From NCBI GenBank assembly GCA_049969935.1, contig JBMFNX010000025.1:1-24651 (forward strand): DNA of 24,651 nt, given 5' to 3'. The position numbers were made by a program, and so were the translations under genes. Of this stretch, positions 1-8,049 are shown in pieces; the first letter of the stretch is position 1; every line of letters begins with the position of its first letter. The notes beneath the pieces were generated by a model. It had not been told where the DNA came from. It saw only the letters and a list, made by a program, of their open reading frames with translations, and ran no database searches. Source of the DNA: JACIWG01 sp049969935. GTDB taxonomy: Archaea > Thermoproteota > Nitrososphaeria > JACIWG01.

Positions 1-94
1 GTTATAGAATGTTTTCAGTTTCACCTTAAGTATGCTAAACCATCAGTAAAAAATTATCGTGACAACATCTACACATGAATTTATTCCTATTAAA

Positions 95-1981
95 CTAATT
101 TAAATTAACACCGTTTTCTTCTAGCTTTTGGATAATAAAGTCTAATCCTAAACTTTTTAATGTACTCCTTTTTGGATAGCCATTTTTGTCCCAACAATGG
201 TGTTCATAATATTTGTCTAGCAGCAACTCATACTGTTGGAGGTCAAGATGATATTTTCCAGCTAAAGGTCTGTTAAAGAATATCTTAGGTGGTATATCAT
301 TGCCTCTACTCCAACCTGTATGCAGTATATTATAGGCTCTTTCTACTGTTTGAACTTTTTCTCCTATCAAAAGGAGGTTAGAGGACGTAAACCTTTCTCC
401 TGTGGCCGCTGAAACTAAGTTTGCATAATGGTCGGGTAAAAGCATACTTAATCTACTACTGTGTGTAAACATGCAAATGCCAATGCAGTCTAAAGCTGCG
501 TTAACTCTCTCCATGTACACAACCAATTTTTCCTTGTTTGTATATGATTGGGGTTCCCCGATAGCGGTTATACCAAATAGATTGACCAACACTTCAACTG
601 GAGCACCTTTTAGTCTCTCCTCTATAACACCTCCTCTCGTATGTGTTCCTCCCCTGGGTGATACTGACACACCTAATGCCCATGCAACAGTCGTCCAAAG
701 GCATTCAAAAAGGTCGTTTCCATTTAAGTGAACACACAGTTCTTCGGAACCCCTGCCTACCTTCTTCGACGCCCTAAAACACCCTTCTGAAAGCAGTGCC
801 CCGAACCCTCTCTTGTATGCAATATCTTCTATCAAAGTATTCACCAAATCTGCATCACCCCATATCAATTTATAGCCACCTGTTACATCCTTGTCAATAA
901 TTCCCTTTTGATAACAGTCTATCGCCCAAGCAATCACGTTTGTAGTAACATCTTCATCTAAGCCAAACTCGTTGCATATATAGTGTGCTTTAAGTATATC
1001 TTTAGGCTCACTTATACATAGCTTGGCGCCAAAGTTATGAATCGTATTCCCTTGAAGTGCTTCAACAAAAATATGTTCTCTTTCATCTGTAATCTCATAT
1101 ATTGTCCAACATCCTATTGGACAGCTCTTGCAATTTTTGTTACCAACTTTATATTTATAAAATTCTTCAGGCATAAGCTTTCTCTTCAAATCCTCTGGAG
1201 GCACCTCCCCTGAAAAATTCTTATACGGAGACTCTATATCCCAAGGCTCCATGTAACAGTATACTCCATACTTCATTCTCCTTTTATTAAATTCGTCAGC
1301 ATAAAGAGTTTCAATACAATTCATTTTTACTTTATCAAACCTATCTTGATCACTTACATTAATTTCCTTTGTCCCCCTAACTGCGATGGCTTTAAGGTTT
1401 TTTGAACCGAAAATAGCGCCTTGCCCACATCTACTAGCAGACCTGTATCCGCTAACTATCACACATGCACTATAAACTAGATTTTCTCCAGCCGGTCCAA
1501 TGCATGCAACCTCAAAGTCTTCTCCTTCATATTCCTTAACTATTTTATTTGTTTCTGAAACTGTTTTAAACCTAAGTTCTGGCGCCTTTACAATCTTTAG
1601 GTAGCCATCGTCCACCACAATATAAGATAACTCTTCCGCCCTACCTTTTACAATAATGTTTGTTATACCAGCTTTCCTCATAGCGTAGCCGAAATTTCCT
1701 CCAGCATTAGCTGATCCTATCCCCCCAGTAAATGGGTTTCTTGAGTCAATGCTTATTCGTGATGCTCCGGGAGCGTCTGTTCCACATAATAGTCCTGCTC
1801 CTATTGCTAAAAGATTATATGGATCAAAGTGAGGTGTTCCAATTGGATCCTCGTTAAATAAGATGTATTGGTTAACACCCCTTCCTCCAAGAAACATTTT
1901 ATAATATTGCTTAAAATCTTCATAAACTATTTTGTTATTCGATAAATCCAATCTGATTATTTGCCCATCCAAAACATGCAT
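95..1981 (-). CDS. Aldehyde:ferredoxin oxidoreductase family protein (tungsten/molybdopterin)
   Basis: A 628-residue member of the AOR family, cytoplasmic enzymes that oxidise aldehydes to acids with ferredoxin as acceptor, using a tungsten bis-pterin and one 4Fe-4S cluster. The cluster ligands are visible as C-x2-C-x3-C near residues 284, 287 and 291, with a fourth Cys near 503 in a D-C-I-G-I-C context. The N-terminal region has the family pattern G-Q-I-I-R-L-D-L and a G-G-R-G-V-N turn, followed by a Gly-rich pterin-binding stretch around residues 72-100. An in-frame GTG lies seven codons upstream, but ATG 1981 sits 26 nt from a TATA box, so a leaderless start there is preferred. Substrate specificity (AOR, FOR or GOR type) cannot be told from sequence alone. 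It stands alone on the minus strand, with its own promoter. Confidence 0.93.
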   Translation of the reverse strand: MHVLDGQIIRLDLSNNKIVYEDFKQYYKMFLGGRGVNQYILFNEDPIGTPHFDPYNLLAIGAGLLCGTDAPGASRISIDSRNPFTGGIGSANAGGNFGYAMRKAGITNIIVKGRAEELSYIVVDDGYLKIVKAPELRFKTVSETNKIVKEYEGEDFEVACIGPAGENLVYSACVIVSGYRSASRCGQGAIFGSKNLKAIAVRGTKEINVSDQDRFDKVKMNCIETLYADEFNKRRMKYGVYCYMEPWDIESPYKNFSGEVPPEDLKRKLMPEEFYKYKVGNKNCKSCPIGCWTIYEITDEREHIFVEALQGNTIHNFGAKLCISEPKDILKAHYICNEFGLDEDVTTNVIAWAIDCYQKGIIDKDVTGGYKLIWGDADLVNTLIEDIAYKRGFGALLSEGCFRASKKVGRGSEELCVHLNGNDLFECLWTTVAWALGVSVSPRGGTHTRGGVIEERLKGAPVEVLVNLFGITAIGEPQSYTNKEKLVVYMERVNAALDCIGICMFTHSSRLSMLLPDHYANLVSAATGERFTSSNLLLIGEKVQTVERAYNILHTGWSRGNDIPPKIFFNRPLAGKYHLDLQQYELLLDKYYEHHCWDKNGYPKRSTLKSLGLDFIIQKLEENGVNLN

Positions 1982-2002
1982 ATAGTGTAACAGTATAACC
2001 AC

Positions 2003-2010
2003 GTATAAAT
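2003..2010 (-). promoter_or_regulatory. TATA box of the AOR gene
   Basis: On the minus strand the sequence ATTTATAC is centred 26 nt upstream of ATG 1981, the spacing expected for an archaeal TATA box and a leaderless transcript. An A/T-rich run extends to 2020. Confidence 0.55.
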
Positions 2011-2025
2011 ATTTTTTATACTTAT

Positions 2026-2039
2026 TCGTACAAGTACGA
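2026..2039. promoter_or_regulatory. Inverted repeat upstream of the AOR promoter
   Basis: TCGTAC and GTACGA are perfect 6-bp inverted arms separated by AA. The repeat lies 15 nt upstream of the AOR TATA box, a position typical of an activator or repressor operator. No regulator is identifiable. The rest of the gap up to 2262 shows no gene. Confidence 0.3.
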
Positions 2040-2262
2040 GTATAATAAGCTTTCTCTTATAATAAAAGCTAAGGTTAATTGAACAGTTACCGAAATTTTT
2101 AGTGGATATAAAAAGATTTTAGCTTCAATATTAAATGCGCTTATAATGGCTAAGGCAGGTTAAACTATAATCTTGGATGGTTGATTTCACATACTTCGAA
2201 TGAGCTCATAATCCTGGCTATTGAACGTTATTTTTACAAGGTGCGCATTGTTTCATGTATTT

Positions 2263-3141
2263 TTATGCTTCTCTGATTACAGCAATGTATATTCCTAGCA
2301 TTATGGTTAAAGCTCCCACTACAAGATATGCTGAGGGTATCTCGTTAAAGAGTATTATGGCTAATGTCGTTGAACCTAATGCTTCACCATATACTGTAGC
2401 GCTTACAGTTGACGCTTTCAAATATTTTAGGCTATAATTGTATGAGTTGTGTCCGAGACAGGATGGGCCTACTGCAAGTAGAAGGAATATTATGTAATCG
2501 TTTAATGTGTAACCGAAAAATGGTACACTGAATATTATCATGTAAAATAGTAGGAATGCTGCTGAAAAGCTGTACACGTATGTTACATATGGTAAAAATT
2601 CTATTTTCGGACGCATTTTTCTTCCAACAAAAAAGTAGAATCCTGCTAAAACTCCTCCAGCTAAAGCGAGGATGTCACCATAAAGGTTGCCTTCTAAATT
2701 TAGGTCTGAACCCAAAATCAGTACTGTTCCAAAAAAGCATAACAGTATTCCGAGGACATGGTTTCTTCCAGCCTTTTCTTTTAATAAGATGTAAGCGAAT
2801 ATGGTTGCAAAAAATGGTGATGTATCGACTAAAACAACACTTGCTGCTACAGTCGTATATTTTAGTGAAGAAATCCATAGTGCAAAATGTGTTGCTAGAA
2901 CAAATCCGTTCAACACTAGAAACATGAAATCTTTACTATCAAGTTTTAATGGTTTCACTTTATTCCCTAAACTTATCATTCCCATTATTATTGCCGCAAA
3001 AAATAGTCTGTAGAAGGCTATTGCTATCGATGGTGCACTACTAAATTTTATTAAAATTGCTCCAAAGGCGAAGCTCAATACGCCAATAAACAGAAACAGT
3101 TTTGGGTTTATTGGTGGATTAGAAGATTTTGAGTTCAACAC
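2263..3141 (-). CDS. EamA/DMT-family membrane transporter
   Basis: A 292-residue hydrophobic protein with about ten predicted membrane helices, arranged as two tandem EamA repeats of roughly 130 residues (about 15-145 and 155-290). This is the standard architecture of the drug/metabolite transporter superfamily. Each repeat ends in a Gly/Ala-rich helix; the last contains G-A-L-T-I-M-L-G-I-Y. The substrate is unknown; relatives export amino acids, nucleosides or other small metabolites. The start is GTG 3141, supported by an AATATTTTAGT-like TATA element around 3164-3173. An ATG at 3157 is out of frame. The gene is monocistronic as far as can be seen. Confidence 0.88.
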   Translation of the reverse strand: MLNSKSSNPPINPKLFLFIGVLSFAFGAILIKFSSAPSIAIAFYRLFFAAIIMGMISLGNKVKPLKLDSKDFMFLVLNGFVLATHFALWISSLKYTTVAASVVLVDTSPFFATIFAYILLKEKAGRNHVLGILLCFFGTVLILGSDLNLEGNLYGDILALAGGVLAGFYFFVGRKMRPKIEFLPYVTYVYSFSAAFLLFYMIIFSVPFFGYTLNDYIIFLLLAVGPSCLGHNSYNYSLKYLKASTVSATVYGEALGSTTLAIILFNEIPSAYLVVGALTIMLGIYIAVIREA

Positions 3142-3163
3142 TTAAGCTGCTAAACATGGCACT

Positions 3164-3173
3164 AAAATATTTT
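3164..3173 (-). promoter_or_regulatory. TATA-like box of the EamA gene
   Basis: An A/T-rich element (minus strand AATATTTTAG) is centred about 26-27 nt upstream of the GTG start at 3141, consistent with a leaderless transcript. Confidence 0.4.
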
Positions 3174-3242
3174 TTTAAAAAGACAAAAAGTATGTTTCAA
3201 ATTATAAATTTTAAAATTTTTCAAATCAAAAATATAATCAAC

Positions 3243-4094
3243 TTAGTGAACTATAATTTCTATTTCTTTTTCCAATCTTTTCTCAGCCCATTGAGCATAG
3301 GGGAAACAAATCTTTATCCTATAATTACCAGCTGCATTAAAAACGTACTCATATTCTGAAGACTTTTCTTCACCGCCCTTCAGAACCCTTTCTTCTATAA
3401 CTTGAATACATGGTCTACCCATTGGAACCTCCTTAGGATAAATTTCGATTTCATTTTCATCTGGAATACATATTGTTACTTTAAAGTCTGGATGACAGGG
3501 TGTAGGTGAACTATATCTAAAATCTTCGCTATCAACATTTTTTGCGACAACTTTAAAGACAACCCTTTCGCCAACCTTATACTCGTATTTGTCAATTAAT
3601 ACAGTTAAAATAATTTCTTGCTTTTGTTGCCTAACGATCATATCATTTAATTTATAAATAGTTTGGGCTACCGCATCTAGTTCTGGCATAATGTTACTTG
3701 TGTCAGTCCACTCAAATGATACCCTTTTATCCTTTAAAATTATGGTAAGTTTGTATGTGAAGAAGTCGGCTGAACCAGGTTTTGGTTCAAGCTTAAATCC
3801 TTCCGGATAAGCTTCAACCAAACTTTTTATGTGCTCAAAAAATTCTTTACTTACATTTTCAGGAACCTGAATGCTTTTCTCGAAATTTGTTCTAAAATTT
3901 TTGTAGAACACGCTACCATTGCCATAATAGTTTACTTCAATCTGCATTCCAGCAATTCCGCCTGAAATATTCAATTTTGCACTATACTCTTCTCGACTCA
4001 ATTGGAAACTATTCTTTTCCATTATAGAGAAAAATTGTATTAATGTAAGTGATAGTATGAATAGTACCAAAATGGCAACCCGTTCCTTACCCAT
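3243..4094 (-). CDS. Membrane-anchored protein with emfourin-like and BsuPI-like domains
   Basis: A 283-residue protein with one N-terminal hydrophobic helix (about residues 6-23) and no lipobox, so probably anchored in the membrane and facing outside. Residues about 38-155 resemble emfourin, the small inhibitor of M4 proteases: a strand with S-G-G-I-A-G-M (44-50), then a helix, an F-F-T-Y-K-L-T-I strand and a C-terminal helix. Residues about 160-282 look like an Ig-fold BsuPI/intracellular proteinase inhibitor domain, with Y-K-V-G-E-R-V-V-F near 172 and L-K-G-G-E followed by G-N-Y-R-I. Cysteines at 200, 209, 229 and 263 could form disulfides. Neighbours give no functional hint. Both domain assignments are by eye; inhibitor function is an inference. 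No convincing promoter or SD was seen. Confidence 0.6.
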   Translation of the reverse strand: MGKERVAILVLFILSLTLIQFFSIMEKNSFQLSREEYSAKLNISGGIAGMQIEVNYYGNGSVFYKNFRTNFEKSIQVPENVSKEFFEHIKSLVEAYPEGFKLEPKPGSADFFTYKLTIILKDKRVSFEWTDTSNIMPELDAVAQTIYKLNDMIVRQQKQEIILTVLIDKYEYKVGERVVFKVVAKNVDSEDFRYSSPTPCHPDFKVTICIPDENEIEIYPKEVPMGRPCIQVIEERVLKGGEEKSSEYEYVFNAAGNYRIKICFPYAQWAEKRLEKEIEIIVH

Positions 4095-4230
4095 ACCCTT
4101 ATACCCACATATTTTTACTAAATTTGTGTTTATAATTCTATAGGTTAGAACATTTTTTATGGATCTATACCTTTATCTTTACAGAATTCTAAAAGCTTTT
4201 TTGCCCCACTTTTAAACCAATATTAACTCT

Positions 4231-4584
4231 TTATAAATTATTGTACAATAATTCAGGCCTTAGGTCAGCGTACATGTGAACGATTATGTTTCTTAATCCA
4301 ACAGTATTAAGCAACTTTTCTTCTAGATCCTCATCAATTATTCCTGTATTGTAAAGTTTTTCTACAACCTCCATATATATGTTTCAGGCACTTCTACATC
4401 AAGCTTGGAAAGTATGTATTTTGAAATGTCTATTAAAAATTTGATGCAAGCTTGCAAGTTTCTCTCAGTAATAGATAAAATTTTTATTACTACAGAATCT
4501 TTCTCTATCATATTCTATCATTTCATTTAAGATTTCAATTCTCTTGCTAAATCTCTCTAACCTCTTTAGCATGCTCGGCCTCAT
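4231..4584 (-). pseudogene. hepT: Broken HepT-type HEPN toxin (DUF86 family)
   Basis: Reading the minus strand through two frame changes restores a DUF86/HepT-like protein. It begins with M-R-P-S-M-L-K-R-L-E-R, continues in a second frame as I-T-E-R-N-L-Q-A-C-I-K-F-L-I-D-I-S, and ends in a third frame as V-G-L-R-N-I-I-V-H-M-Y, followed by TAA at 4231-4233. The R-x4-H HEPN RNase motif is therefore still recognisable. Frame changes fall near 4505 and near 4380 (a TATATATGG stretch). The ATG at 4584 overlaps the TGA of the upstream nucleotidyltransferase remnant as ATGA, the usual coupling in mntA-hepT operons. In live pairs HepT is an RNase silenced by MntA. This copy should not produce a functional protein. 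Confidence 0.72.
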
Positions 4585-4980
4585 CCAACCACCTTCTTTA
4601 TTTCCCTTTCTTCAAAAATTTTGGAAAGGCTAATCCAATCGTCATACAATTTAATAATTTTAAGTTCTTCATAATCTTTGCAGAATAATATTTTACCCTT
4701 TGCTAGAATTTCATAGCATATACTGGATGGTGCAAAATTTATTATAACTATGTCAACATTATCTAATCCTATCCCATCCATTCTTTTTTAAAAAAATTGT
4801 AACATTCACTCATATCTAATCCCTGTAATCTTTATCGCTAAGTCTATATCGCTTTCACCTTTAACCATTCTTCCATCAACTACTGACTCAAAAACTATAG
4901 CGTACACTATCCTATACTGTTAAGCTGAGCGAGCAACTCTTTTCCTTCAAAGTTGCTATCAAATCAGAATATTTTTCCAT
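4581..4980 (-). pseudogene. mntA: Broken MntA-type minimal nucleotidyltransferase (antitoxin)
   Basis: Starting at ATG 4980 (M-E-K-Y-S-D-L-I-A-T-L-K), the minus strand encodes pieces of a minimal nucleotidyltransferase in several frames. The core piece reads I-V-Y-A-I-V-F-E-S, then G-E-S-D-I-D-L-A-I, which is the G-S...D-x-D active site with the usual F-G-S changed to F-E-S. A stop follows at I-R-Y-E. The C-terminal part continues in another frame from about 4781 to the TGA at 4581 (D-N-V-D-I-V-I-I, then Y-E-I-L-A-K-G-K-I-L-F). At least three frame changes make it non-functional. It is coupled to the broken hepT downstream. The whole stretch 4095-5019 holds only this pair and short spacers. 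Confidence 0.72.
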
Positions 4981-5019
4981 TCAATTATGTTAGCATATTA
5001 TTTAGGCTTTCGCAAAAAT

Positions 5020-6192
5020 TCACTTTTCCTCAAATTTTGCTGCCTTAACCATATTGCTAAGTTTCTTCCAAACCACTTTCCAATCTCTTCTAGTTCTAAG
5101 TCCACAGTCCGGGTTAGCCATAATCTTTGAAGGGTCTCCAACAATTTTGGACGCGTAATCTAGCCTATCCCTGATTAGAGATGGTGATTCTATTATTGTC
5201 CCATTTTCTACGCTTGCAAAGGTATTTGGTTCTCCATCATAGTCTAGCACATGTAAAACTCCTAATCCAAAGTTTCCATTATAACCATTTTCTATGAAAA
5301 GCTTTAACTCTCTATAGCCTACCCTATTTTCATCATCTTTTCCCAAGTTTAATGTGTCCCTGTTAGCGAACTCTAGTGCAAGCTGGTAACAGTTCTTTAG
5401 CATTGGAGCATATTTTGATAGTATATTGTAGTCGCTGTAACAGTTGTGTAGGCTGAACCTTATATGAAATCCTTTTGTCAGCTCATTAAAGCATTCAACA
5501 AACAAGAGCATTTCTTCCATGTCCTGGTGGGTTGTTGCAGCCGGTTCATCAACTTGTATCCATTCAGCACCATTTTCTATAAGCTCCCTAACCTCCTTTC
5601 TGAAAACATTTTCTACCAACGAAATCGCTAGCTTTTCTCTCGCTCTCCTTTTTGCCTCCTTTATTGATGAAGCATTTTTAAGAATTTTTCTATAATAGTA
5701 TTGGTTTAATGACCAGTCTGCAAGAGTGTAAGGTCCAATTATTGGAACCTTAAGCTTTCTTCTCGAAACATTCTTTGCCATCTTAAACTCTTCCAAATAT
5801 ATTGGCTCTCTCCTATAAACTTCATCTACTACGCTTGCAATATTATAGTACCTGTTGTCTAAAGATTGGACTTCACCCAAAAATTTGAATCCTCCTATTC
5901 TTGAAATAGCGTGCTCGTACATTTCTTTCCTTAAAACCTCACCCGTATATATTACATCTAATCCTATTTTTTCAAAAAATCTTATCACAAAAGTTACCGC
6001 CCACCTTCTTATCCCATCATGGTCTTCATTCTGTTTAAGGAGTTCTATAAGGCTCCTATAGCTTTCTATTTCCAGAAATTCTCCCCAAAATGCTATTTCC
6101 TCAAAGTCCTTTTCTGAAAAAGGCGCTTTTTTAATATAGTTTGTGAACCATTTTGGTTTCGGGATACTGCCTATCTCCTGTGTAAGATACAC
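5020..6192 (-). CDS. metE: MetE-type methionine synthase, catalytic (C-terminal) domain protein
   Basis: A 390-residue TIM-barrel protein of the cobalamin-independent methionine synthase catalytic family, which transfers a methyl group to homocysteine through a zinc-bound thiolate. All four zinc ligands are visible: H249 and C251 (S-L-H-N-C), E274 (L-A-L-E-F) and C363 (N-P-D-C-G-L). The homocysteine-side Q-V-D-E-P is at 213-217. It corresponds to the C-terminal half of bacterial MetE, slightly longer than the core. The start is GTG 6192, two nucleotides after the stop of the upstream MetE N-domain gene, with GGTGA (6199-6203, minus strand) as ribosome binding site. Together the two genes look like a split MetE. 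The methyl donor (methyl-tetrahydropterin or a corrinoid protein) cannot be read from sequence. Confidence 0.82.
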   Translation of the reverse strand: MYLTQEIGSIPKPKWFTNYIKKAPFSEKDFEEIAFWGEFLEIESYRSLIELLKQNEDHDGIRRWAVTFVIRFFEKIGLDVIYTGEVLRKEMYEHAISRIGGFKFLGEVQSLDNRYYNIASVVDEVYRREPIYLEEFKMAKNVSRRKLKVPIIGPYTLADWSLNQYYYRKILKNASSIKEAKRRAREKLAISLVENVFRKEVRELIENGAEWIQVDEPAATTHQDMEEMLLFVECFNELTKGFHIRFSLHNCYSDYNILSKYAPMLKNCYQLALEFANRDTLNLGKDDENRVGYRELKLFIENGYNGNFGLGVLHVLDYDGEPNTFASVENGTIIESPSLIRDRLDYASKIVGDPSKIMANPDCGLRTRRDWKVVWKKLSNMVKAAKFEEK

Positions 6193-6193
6193 T

Positions 6194-7135
6194 CTAGTTC
6201 ACCAACGTTTCCATAATCTTTTTTAATGCTAAAATTTTCTTGTCCGCAATATTCCTAGGAAGATATCTTAAATCTGTGTTCGGGCAGAATATCAATTCCC
6301 TGTTCTCTATCTCCTTAAAGTTTTTGAGATAAAGGTTAATCATTTTAGGTGTTTCTATTATTGGATTTTGCGAGTCAACTATTCCTAGCACAACATTTGT
6401 TCTCCCCAATTTTTCTAGAATATTGTAGGGTGTTTCTATCATGTCCACTCCAATCCAGCATTTTAGCTCAGATAATAGTTCGATAACATTTTCTATACTA
6501 CCGAAATATGTGTGTATAATGTAATTTTTTGGGTTTTCAGAACATATTCTACTGTATACATCTTTAAGTTTTGGAAAGATTCTCTTGTCTGGAAAATGTT
6601 TTTTATAAACTAGGCAGGGTTCCTGTAAAAGTATAAACAGTTCACCATACTCTTCTAAGCTCCTGACAATATCCTTAATGACCTTTGAAAATTTATTTAA
6701 TCCCTCAGATAGTTTTGTTTTTGAAAGGATTGTGCAAGTGTATGGTCCAGGCAATATCACTATCTTCTTTTTTTCTTCCGGCAATAGGTTGAAATTAAAA
6801 AACCTTCTAATATATTCACGTTTAACACTCAAATTTTCTACTACAATAGGCTGCCTGTAGAAGGTGTTTGTCTCAAACCACCTGAAATATGGTCCACATT
6901 TTACTCCATCAACGCATTCTATTAATGGTCTTAGCATGTCATGCCAGTTCAGCATTCCGTCAGAAAATATTTCTATTTCAGCCCTCTCCTGCACTTTGAC
7001 AAAGTTTTTTACATCATTCACAAAAATTTTTTCGAGTTCACTGTAATCTAATTCGCCTTTCCTAAACCTCCTAGTAGCCTCAATAAGTTTTCTAGACCTT
7101 GAATGTATTCCTGAAACTGTTAACATTATATTCAT
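6194..7135 (-). CDS. MetE N-terminal-domain-like protein (split methionine synthase half)
   Basis: A 313-residue protein matching the N-terminal barrel of MetE. It has an early G-E-L-D-Y-S-E-L region, F-S-D-G-M-L-N-W-H-D-M (58-68), N-T-F-Y-R-Q-P (90-96), L-L-Q-E-P (169-173), I-I-H-T-Y-F-G (206-212) and L-G-I-V-D-S-Q-N-P (250-258). The zinc ligands are absent, as expected for this half, which in fused MetE is a degenerate duplicate of the catalytic barrel helping bind the folate tail. ATG 7135 opens the longest frame; ATG 7126 (M-L-T-V-S-G-I) is an equally plausible start. It lies 48 nt after the phosphodiesterase gene and directly before the catalytic-domain gene, so probable co-translation. 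It may instead have a separate structural role. Confidence 0.75.
   Translation of the reverse strand: MNIMLTVSGIHSRSRKLIEATRRFRKGELDYSELEKIFVNDVKNFVKVQERAEIEIFSDGMLNWHDMLRPLIECVDGVKCGPYFRWFETNTFYRQPIVVENLSVKREYIRRFFNFNLLPEEKKKIVILPGPYTCTILSKTKLSEGLNKFSKVIKDIVRSLEEYGELFILLQEPCLVYKKHFPDKRIFPKLKDVYSRICSENPKNYIIHTYFGSIENVIELLSELKCWIGVDMIETPYNILEKLGRTNVVLGIVDSQNPIIETPKMINLYLKNFKEIENRELIFCPNTDLRYLPRNIADKKILALKKIMETLVN
6199..6203 (-). promoter_or_regulatory. Shine-Dalgarno site deciding the GTG start of metE
   Basis: GGTGA on the minus strand ends 6 nt before the GTG codon at 6190-6192 and matches the archaeal anti-SD. It lies inside the end of the upstream gene, supporting translational coupling. 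Confidence 0.5.
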
Positions 7136-7183
7136 CTAACCATCAAGAAAATGTTTGCAACATCCTGTATTCTACATGTAATT

Positions 7184-7681
7184 CTAGATTTCAATGATGT
7201 CCACATTCTTTTCCTCCATTTTAACGATTGCAAACGTTGACCTGCCACTCAGGTACCCGCACAATTCTCCTGGATTGACAAGCAGTGTATTATTGTATCT
7301 TTTGTTGACTGTCTTATGCCAGTGCCCGTAAACAACAAGATCGTATCTTGAGGATGAGGCTAACGATTCAACAATATTCTCGTCTTCACCATGTAATAAA
7401 ACTATCCTGTACCCTCCAACTTCAATTACCCCCTTAGGCCACACTAGTCTACAGTTTTTAGAAGATGCTATAATTTCCTTGAGCAATATTTTTTCTCCAT
7501 CATTGTTTCCGAAGGTAAAATATGTTGGCGTATCTATTTTTGTAAAAAGTTTTGCTGAAAAGGGGCTTATAATGTCTCCAGCATGTAATATGATATCAGC
7601 TTTTTCTTTTCCTAGAATTGACAAGGCTCTCTCTATCTTCTCAAGCCTATCATGTGAGTCGCTTAACACGCCTACTTTCAT
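7184..7681 (-). CDS. YfcE/MJ0936-type metallophosphoesterase
   Basis: A 165-residue calcineurin-like phosphoesterase of the small YfcE/MJ0936 family, two-metal phosphodiesterases of broad in vitro activity. The full metal-ligand set is present: D8 and H10 (S-D-S-H-D), D36 (H-A-G-D), the G-N-N-D motif at 58-61, H97 (L-L-H-G) and G-H-W-H at 119-122. Length is normal for the family. ATG 7681 is preceded by a nearly complete Shine-Dalgarno sequence. It is the second gene of the padR operon, 25 nt after the regulator. The physiological substrate is unknown; the link to methionine synthesis genes is positional only. Confidence 0.88.
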   Translation of the reverse strand: MKVGVLSDSHDRLEKIERALSILGKEKADIILHAGDIISPFSAKLFTKIDTPTYFTFGNNDGEKILLKEIIASSKNCRLVWPKGVIEVGGYRIVLLHGEDENIVESLASSSRYDLVVYGHWHKTVNKRYNNTLLVNPGELCGYLSGRSTFAIVKMEEKNVDIIEI

Positions 7682-7686
7682 AGCAT

Positions 7687-7694
7687 CATCTCCT
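7687..7694 (-). promoter_or_regulatory. Strong Shine-Dalgarno site of the phosphoesterase gene
   Basis: The minus strand reads AGGAGATGAT starting at 7694, one mismatch from the full archaeal consensus AGGAGGTGAT. Its SD core ends 5 nt before ATG 7681. Such an SD on an internal operon gene contrasts with the leaderless first gene. Confidence 0.6.
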
Positions 7695-7706
7695 ATGTTG
7701 TGAAAC

Positions 7707-8009
7707 TTATTTTAGGATTATTAATATGTTTTCTAAAAACTTTAAACCCTCTTGAAACTCTTTCTCACCTTTTTCAGTCAGCTCATAATATTTTCTATAG
7801 TTTCCAGACCTTTTAATATATCCCCCCTTCTCCAGCCTATAAAGTACAGAGTATACGGTTATGATATCAGTTTTTATATTAAATTTTTCTTTTATCATCT
7901 TATGTATTTCCCTACTATACATTGGCTTTTCTTTTACAAGTTTTATGATATAAAGCCATAAATTGTTTAACGTTATAGAATACTTGAGCCTTTCAAGAGG
8001 TTTTCCCAT
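7707..8009 (-). CDS. PadR-family winged-helix transcriptional regulator
   Basis: A 100-residue single-domain winged-helix protein. It opens M-G-K-P-L-E-R-L-K-Y-S, then N-N-L-W-L-Y-I-I-K-L-V, a Y-S-R-E-I-H-K-M-I helix, the recognition helix region T-V-Y-S-V-L-Y-R-L-E-K-G-G-Y-I, and a wing followed by Y-Y-E-L-T-E-K-G. This is the short PadR type common in Thermoproteota. The longest open frame runs back to 8063, but ATG 8009 lies 26 nt from a clear TATA box, making a leaderless start there far more likely. It is divergent from the inositol-phosphate synthase gene; a 36-bp palindrome between them is a plausible operator for this protein, which would make it self-controlled. The ligand is unknown. 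Confidence 0.85.
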   Translation of the reverse strand: MGKPLERLKYSITLNNLWLYIIKLVKEKPMYSREIHKMIKEKFNIKTDIITVYSVLYRLEKGGYIKRSGNYRKYYELTEKGEKEFQEGLKFLENILIILK

Positions 8010-8031
8010 ACCCTTATCCTTTTGCCTAAAA

Positions 8032-8039
8032 TATTTAAA
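8032..8039 (-). promoter_or_regulatory. TATA box of the padR operon
   Basis: TTTAAATA on the minus strand is centred 26-27 nt before ATG 8009 and decides the start of the regulator gene. Confidence 0.6.
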
Positions 8040-8049
8040 CAATTCCAAA

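Noticed and set aside
2047..2072. AGCTTT/AAAGCT inverted arms in the gap upstream of the AOR gene.
   Set aside because: Short A/T-rich arms with a loose loop; no T-tract or promoter relation to support a role.
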